Source: Punctularia strigosozonata HHB-11173 SS5
Taxonomy: Eukaryota; Basidiomycota; Agaricomycetes; Corticiales; Punctulariaceae
Length of the DNA stretch: 64,000 bases
Assembly (NCBI RefSeq): GCF_000264995.1
Contig: NW_006767434.1
Location: 1,630,349 to 1,694,348, forward strand
Direction: 5' to 3'
Shown: piece after piece, positions 58,961 to 64,000 of the stretch
Numbering within the stretch: the stretch's first letter is position 1
Layout of the letters: each line of letters opens with the position of its first letter
The notes under the pieces: model-generated
What the model was told of the DNA's origin: nothing
Seen by the model: only the letters and a program-made list of their open reading frames with translations
The model's database searches: none
Translations under genes and position numbers: made by a program

Positions 58961-59774
58961 ATGCTCACAGGCCGCTCCTGAAGAACGGTCCGAGGACCGC
59001 TGCATTGCGGATGCTCTGAACTGAGGTACCCATTTCATCGTCGGGACTTCATGCGTCGCTTGTGTGTAATCCACATTGGCTACATATCATTGGGTGTTTG
59101 TCTGTAAGCGCGCTTGAGCAACACCTCAGGTTAGATTGGAATGAGTTGGGTTTTCCGCGCCAAAAGCTGAACTGAATCGATCCGCCCTCAATTCGGACGC
59201 TTGGCGGGGCCCAGCTCATCCCAATCCGACCCAAAATGCCGACTGGGACTAAGGCCGTTGATTTCTAGTGATCGGGGGTAAACCCTTCTCCACAGTATAA
59301 CACCAACATATATCGATCATCGTACAGAGCGAATCAGTCGATGTGGTCCCAGCACTGCATTCGATAGTCGGAAATGTCGCATTCGTCTATGCGAGGCCCC
59401 GCGACCGATGCAACTGGCATTGACACTCGAGAGCCCGAGGATGACGGCAGAGGGAAAGTTGATGTTCCAGGCGAGAACGCCTGCGCGATGGATGCTATCG
59501 GCAGTGACAGTGGAGAGCCCGAGAGCGGCGAAGGAGGGAACATCAATGTTCGAGGGGAGGGCGTCCGTGGGCTTGATCCTTGCCTGCGCCACGAGTCTGC
59601 CAGGAGAGACGGCACATGCTCGCAAGGAGCGATCGGCGCCACTGTCGGCAACGGCAAAGAAAGTTGGGCACGCGAGGGCGAAGACAAAGGGGATCTTGAC
59701 GACGAAGGCGAAGGAGTGCATGGTCTTCGCCCGCGTCTGCGCCCACGACGGGGAGACGCCTTCGGGGGCAGCAA
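58961..59774. other. Intergenic region with an 84-nt imperfect repeat
   Basis: Between the cysteine-rich gene and the membrane protein gene. Two imperfect copies of an 84-nt unit lie at about 59421-59504 and 59505-59588, in phase with each other on every frame. Frames stay open on both strands across it, but no motif or splice join supports a gene. Confidence 0.4.
59421..59588. repeat. Two-copy 84-nt imperfect tandem repeat
   Basis: Both copies share TGACA-T-GAGAGCCCGAG near their starts and diverge further on. 84 nt is 28 codons, so the duplication would preserve a frame. Confidence 0.6.
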
Positions 59775-61010
59775 TCATCTTCGCAGAGCTTTCCCGGTGG
59801 CTCTGATTTGCAGCACGATGAGAACGATGGGGACGACCTGTCAGTTACATGTTAGTACGTTACATGACGGTACTGATTTTGGAGCCCACCTGACCGAATC
59901 CCCAAATGTCGCTTTCCTCTTGTACGTGGTTGGATATCGGTAGAAATTCAGTGTTGATGATGAAGAGAAGGCAGCAGACGACGCAGGTGATGGGCTTGAT
60001 CGTCTTCTTCCGGTCCCAGCAGATGCGAGGAACCCTTACGCACAGGACGCGTCGCCATGTCAAGCACAAGAAGCGCGGCTCGCGAGCGGTCCGTGACCTA
60101 CGAAAGCTGAAACAGTCGTCGATCCTCCGATTCACGGCTCCAAGAAGGAGCAGGGCGATGAATACCTGCAGGATCACCCGCCCCATGCCCAGCGCGGGCC
60201 ACGGCGCAAATGCGACGATGACGACAGACTGGTCGCATGCCGTGGACGAGTGCCCAAAGGCTGCCGAGTGATGGACGATGAAAAGAGTTAGGGAAGCAAC
60301 GATGATGAGCTGCAAGAGGGCGACAGCCGCAATGTAGGGCTCAGCAGGTGAATATCCTGGATATCTGCGCAAGAAGCGACCCCGTCTGGTCCGGTATATT
60401 GTCACGATATGTATGTGGAACTCGCTGGCGGCGGACTCTATAGCAAAGGTAGAGAATATCAGCAGATAGCACACGACAACGCCGCTGGGGAATGTGCGCG
60501 TTAGGCCCTCGGAAGTCATGGGCACTAGCACACCCACTCGTAGAAGCTCAATTGGGAGCCTTCGCGGAACCCAAGGCCGATAGTGGCGGCGCAGTACGCT
60601 AAATTGGTGACTGCCAGCGTTAGGATGCAATCACCTACATCCTCTCCTGAACCGGCAGTCAAAGCGTTGATCACTGCGATGGCGTAACAAGACATCAGTG
60701 ACCGGAAGCACAAGCAACCTTACACAAGTCTTCAATCCCTGGACATACCGAGAAGCACCGTCTGGACATAGAACGAAATCCGGACTCCAATGCCACTGAT
60801 GTCCGAGTTGGGCACGAAGCCGTGCAAACAAGCGCTAGCGGAGTTATGGCACCGCCACTGAAGGGTCAGTCCAGCGCAGGAGGTGCACAAGACGACAGAG
60901 AGGGTAAGGGTGCTCTGTAGGAACCCTCTGCAGATAAAGAGGTACTGAGCGTCTACGGCTTGAACAGCCTGGTTATCATTAGTTCGCTGACAGATCAGCG
61001 GGAAACCTCC
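59775..61010 (-). CDS. Multi-pass membrane protein, fungal family
   Basis: At least four exons on the minus strand; the 5' end (near 61010) is uncertain because no early ATG stands out, and the internal exon ends are approximate. The N-terminal part contains CLHGFVPNSDISGIGVRISF, a motif I recall from a large fungal family of integral membrane proteins of unknown role. About seven hydrophobic helices follow, for example CILTLAVTNLAYCAATIGLG, GVVVCYLLIFSTFAIESAAS, YIAAVALLQLIIVASLTLFI, LGMGRVILQVFIALLLLGAV, ITCVVCCLLFIINTEFLPIS. Splicing near the end gives a final helix VVPIVLIVLQIRA and basic tail GKALRR. No transporter or receptor signature beyond this. Probably plasma-membrane or endomembrane. 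Confidence 0.65.
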
Positions 61011-61340
61011 GTCATGCAAGCCAAGACCCGACTGCCCGCAAGTGGTCCACTCTTGCGTGAACAAGTTTCCAGGGTGGGAGGAACGATCATTCGCGAGTGT
61101 GCCGACGGTTCAATCCAGCCTACGTCGACGGCTGTGCTTGCGCATCGCACCGGTTTTTCAGCGCGAGGATCAAAATCAGGTGTCATCGAAGCCGAATTGG
61201 TGGCACATGCCAAGCGAATTATATTCGTCACATAGAGTACATTCTACGTGCAGTACGGTTCAGCTCAGGCGCTAGTGGACAGCAAAAAAGGGGCTCACCA
61301 GAAAAGGTATAGATCTTGGCGGGAGCCGCAACGACCATCT
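61011..61340. other. Spacer between membrane protein and VPS45
   Basis: Holds the 3' end of VPS45 and the upstream part of the membrane-protein gene, both on the minus strand. Nothing else was seen. Confidence 0.35.
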
Positions 61341-64000
61341 CTACCGCAGCCCCGACCCGATCTGATCCACCCCTTGCTTCACCTTGCCGAAAAGATTCTT
61401 CATCCCGTCCCTGATACCGTCCGCATTGACGCCTCTATCTTCTCCGCTGGTCCTGTATACGCCGCTCCCCGCCGCCCCGCCTAGACTGACGTTGACCCCG
61501 CCTAAATTGATGTTCAACGCGGGGAGGCTCGTCGCGCCGGTGCTCGATTCCGGAGGAGGGTCGTACACCGAGGTGGGGAAGCGCGTCGCCGATGCGCGCA
61601 TCATCTCTAGGTAGGACGAGGAGTTGTGCACGCATGTGCCGCCGAGCAGGACGCGCGCGCCCGCATTTGCGGCTCCCCCGGGCGCGTTAGGGTTTGAGCC
61701 AATCGCGAACTCTTGGTTCAGGAGCGCAACGGCGCGTGCTTCTTCGTAGGTCGTTCCGCCGATTACGAACACGATCACGTCTTGCGGTCTGCCGTACAAA
61801 CTTGTCAGAACCGCTGGCCTTTCATCAGAAACGAACTGAAATGGATGGTACCTTTGTAACCCTGCGTTCGGTCCCGCGCCATCCAAGAACGGGTATGTAG
61901 CTTCGCGCAATCGTGCCTTGAATAGGTTCTCGAGCGTCTGCGACAGCTGTGGTGTATGTTGCATGTACACGTTTTCGACGCCCTGGGACGAAGATGCGGG
62001 ATATCAAATGCAATTCAACGTCGACAAAATCAGCACCTACCTTGATGCCTTTGAGAACCGAACGACCTTTCGCAAGTAGTGATTCGTTCAAGAAGAGGTC
62101 ATCTTGCCGTTGATCCGATCCGGACGTGTTTAAGATAACGTACACCAGCTATCGCAGTCAAGTTAGACATCGAATGTGCACAAAAAATAGCCTGTGCTTA
62201 CCCGCGCATCTTCCGGCTTAACCCCATTTGCAAGCATCGAGTTGATGAGCGACGCAATATTCGCCGCTTGTGTCTTCTGATACCGTAGGGCGTACAGGAT
62301 AACCAATCGGAGCTTGTTGTGTGAGGGTACAGCCGGGTCTGAAATGACAGCTTGGACGCTCTAAACAATCAGCACGAATACTTGCACACCGCACACAGCT
62401 AGAATCACCTTCAAGTCGGCGCCAGATCCCGTCGCAAGTCCCTGTTCCACCTCACCGACCTCAAGCAGCTTGTNNNNNNNNNNNNNNNNNNNNNNNNNNN
62501 NNNNNNNNNNNNNNNNNNNNNNNNNNNNNNNNNNNNNNNNNNNNNNNNNNNNNNNNNNNNNNNNNNNNNNNNNNNNNNNNNNNNNNNNNNNNNNNNNNNN
62601 NNNNNNNNNNNNNNNNNNNNNNNNNNNNNNNNNNNNNNNNNNNNNNNNNNNNNNNNNNNNNNNNNNNNNNNNNNNNNNNNNNNNNNNNNTCCCCCGGGCG
62701 CGTTAGGGTTTGAGCCAATCGCGAACTCTTGGTTCAGGAGCGCAACGGCGCGTGCTTCTTCGTAGGTCGTTCCGCCGATTACGAACACGATCACGTCTTG
62801 CGGTCTGCCGTACAAACTTGTCAGAACCGCTGGCCTTTCATCAGAAACGAACTGAAATGGATGGTACCTTTGTAACCCTGCGTTCGGTCCCGCGCCATCC
62901 AAGAACGGGTATGTAGCTTCGCGCAATCGTGCCTTGAATAGGTTCTCGAGCGTCTGCGACAGCTGTGGTGTATGTTGCATGTACACGTTTTCGACGCCCT
63001 GGGACGAAGATGCGGGATATCAAATGCAATTCAACGTCGACAAAATCAGCACCTACCTTGATGCCTTTGAGAACCGAACGACCTTTCGCAAGTAGTGATT
63101 CGTTCAAGAAGAGGTCATCTTGCCGTTGATCCGATCCGGACGTGTTTAAGATAACGTACACCAGCTATCGCAGTCAAGTTAGACATCGAATGTGCACAAA
63201 AAATAGCCTGTGCTTACCCGCGCATCTTCCGGCTTAACCCCATTTGCAAGCATCGAGTTGATGAGCGACGCAATATTCGCCGCTTGTGTCTTCTGATACC
63301 GTAGGGCGTACAGGATAACCAATCGGAGCTTGTTGTGTGAGGGTACAGCCGGGTCTGAAATGACAGCTTGGACGCTCTAAACAATCAGCACGAATACTTG
63401 CACACCGCACACAGCTAGAATCACCTTCAAGTCGGCGCCAGATCCCGTCGCAAGTCCCTGTTCCACCTCACCGACCTCAAGCAGCTTGTCTCTGGCAACC
63501 AACCTACTCAACTCGCCAACAAGCGCGACGTGCTTGCTCACGTTTCCTCCCAGCTTCTTGAACTCGGGGTACTCCTCCACGAACTTCTTCATGTCAGCGA
63601 TGCTCGATATATTTTGCGGACTCTGCGCCAAACTTTTGCTCTGGTATGCTTGCACGTAGGCTTTGAGGTGTTCGCCGAGATCGCCGAATGTAGCGAGGTG
63701 TTGATCGCGGAAGAATTCGTCAGTGGAGAGGGATAATGTAACCTCATGCAGTTCGGGCCGTATGGACGGGACAAGGGATAGATCCACACGTCCGTTGTTG
63801 ATACCGAGCAGCTCGTGAACCATTGCCTGATACGTCCATTGGCAGAGTAGCGGGGTAACGGGGTCGTTTCTCCGGTCAAGGATGAGGAGAACCGGAGCGG
63901 TTTGCGTAGGCCGGAAGTCGAAGAGGGTGGGTTCGGACTTGATACGATGTTGAACCTCAACCCCAAGCTTCTTCGCCATGGAGGACATCTTCTCGTACCG
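61341..64000 (-). CDS. VPS45: VPS45 Sec1/Munc18 protein, partial, mis-assembled locus
   Basis: C-terminal two thirds of VPS45 on the minus strand; the N-terminus lies beyond the window. From the right: [60 protein letters not shown], then exons with [15 protein letters not shown] and [13 protein letters not shown], and a final exon with [39 protein letters not shown] and the end [21 protein letters not shown]45 pairs with the syntaxin Tlg2/Pep12 to drive fusion of Golgi vesicles with endosomes. The span contains an N gap (62474-62689) flanked by two identical 800-nt blocks, so exons appear twice; the natural gene is probably about 1 kb shorter than drawn. Confidence 0.88.
61674..62473. repeat. 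800-nt block, left copy (identical to 62690-63489)
   Basis: Matches 62690-63489 base for base as far as I compared, at a constant offset of 1016 nt. It ends exactly at the first N of the gap. Confidence 0.9.
62474..62689. other. Assembly gap (216 N)
   Basis: A run of N inside VPS45. Its left edge abuts the end of the left repeat and its right edge the beginning of the right repeat. Confidence 0.99.
62690..63489. repeat. 800-nt block, right copy
   Basis: Begins at the first base after the gap and repeats 61674-62473. It carries the same VPS45 exons as the left copy. Confidence 0.9.

Noticed and set aside
59374-59943. A + strand protein of about 190 residues
   Set aside because: It has no motif, overlaps the last exon of a minus-strand membrane protein and shows the composition of an antisense frame.
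62411-63161. A second, paralogous VPS45 gene next to the first
   Set aside because: The shared 800 nt are identical and end exactly at both edges of the N gap; overlap of contig ends explains this better.

Overview
This window is nuclear DNA from a basidiomycete fungus, most likely an Agaricomycete (mushroom or polypore type; the genus cannot be fixed from sequence alone). The evidence is GC-rich coding sequence, very many short introns (about 50-70 nt, GTRNGT...YAG), short intergenic spacers on both strands, and gene families typical of this class: F-box proteins with degenerate leucine-rich tails, DUF2235 hydrolases, fungal multi-pass membrane proteins and small cysteine-rich secreted proteins. 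I built gene models by hand from open frames, splice consensus and phase arithmetic. Most exon joins close in frame, but none is supported by RNA.

Layout. 1-5.2 kb: a single-pass membrane protein, an F-box protein, then a 2-kb stretch without a gene. 5.2-8.1 kb: a 793-residue helical protein of unknown role. 8.4-14.5 kb: the SUMO ligase NSE2, a GT8-type glycosyltransferase, a DUF427 protein, a small secreted cysteine-rich protein and a small mitochondrial-type protein. 15-24.4 kb: a RhoGEF (DH-PH), mitochondrial ribosomal protein L47 head-to-head with V-ATPase subunit d, and a Sec14-type lipid-transfer protein. 26.4-33.3 kb: a 14-exon F-box-like protein, a nucleotidyltransferase-like protein, then SDHAF1 and NDUFAF6 (assembly factors for respiratory complexes II and I) back to back. 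34.5-45.4 kb: a DUF2235-WD40 protein, an AAGAB/IRC6-like adaptin chaperone, an F-box/WD protein, MOB2 and a TMA23-like G-patch protein. 45.7-54.7 kb: a secreted repeat protein, a VWA protein, the mitochondrial GTPase Miro/GEM1 and another F-box protein. 55.2-64 kb: the Golgi GDPase GDA1, two tandem cysteine-rich small proteins, a multi-pass membrane protein and VPS45, whose locus carries a scaffold gap flanked by an 800-bp exact duplication that looks like an assembly error.

The genes do not form a metabolic cluster. Most are housekeeping genes for mitochondria (L47, SDHAF1, NDUFAF6, Miro), membrane traffic and organelle acidification (VMA6, Sec14, AAGAB, GDA1, VPS45), cell polarity (RhoGEF, MOB2) and genome maintenance (NSE2). 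The lineage-specific layer is the DUF2235-WD40 protein, the 793-residue helical protein, the two secreted proteins and the tandem cysteine-rich pair; these are the best places to look for undescribed biology. I saw no rRNA, tRNA, CRISPR array or recognisable transposon.
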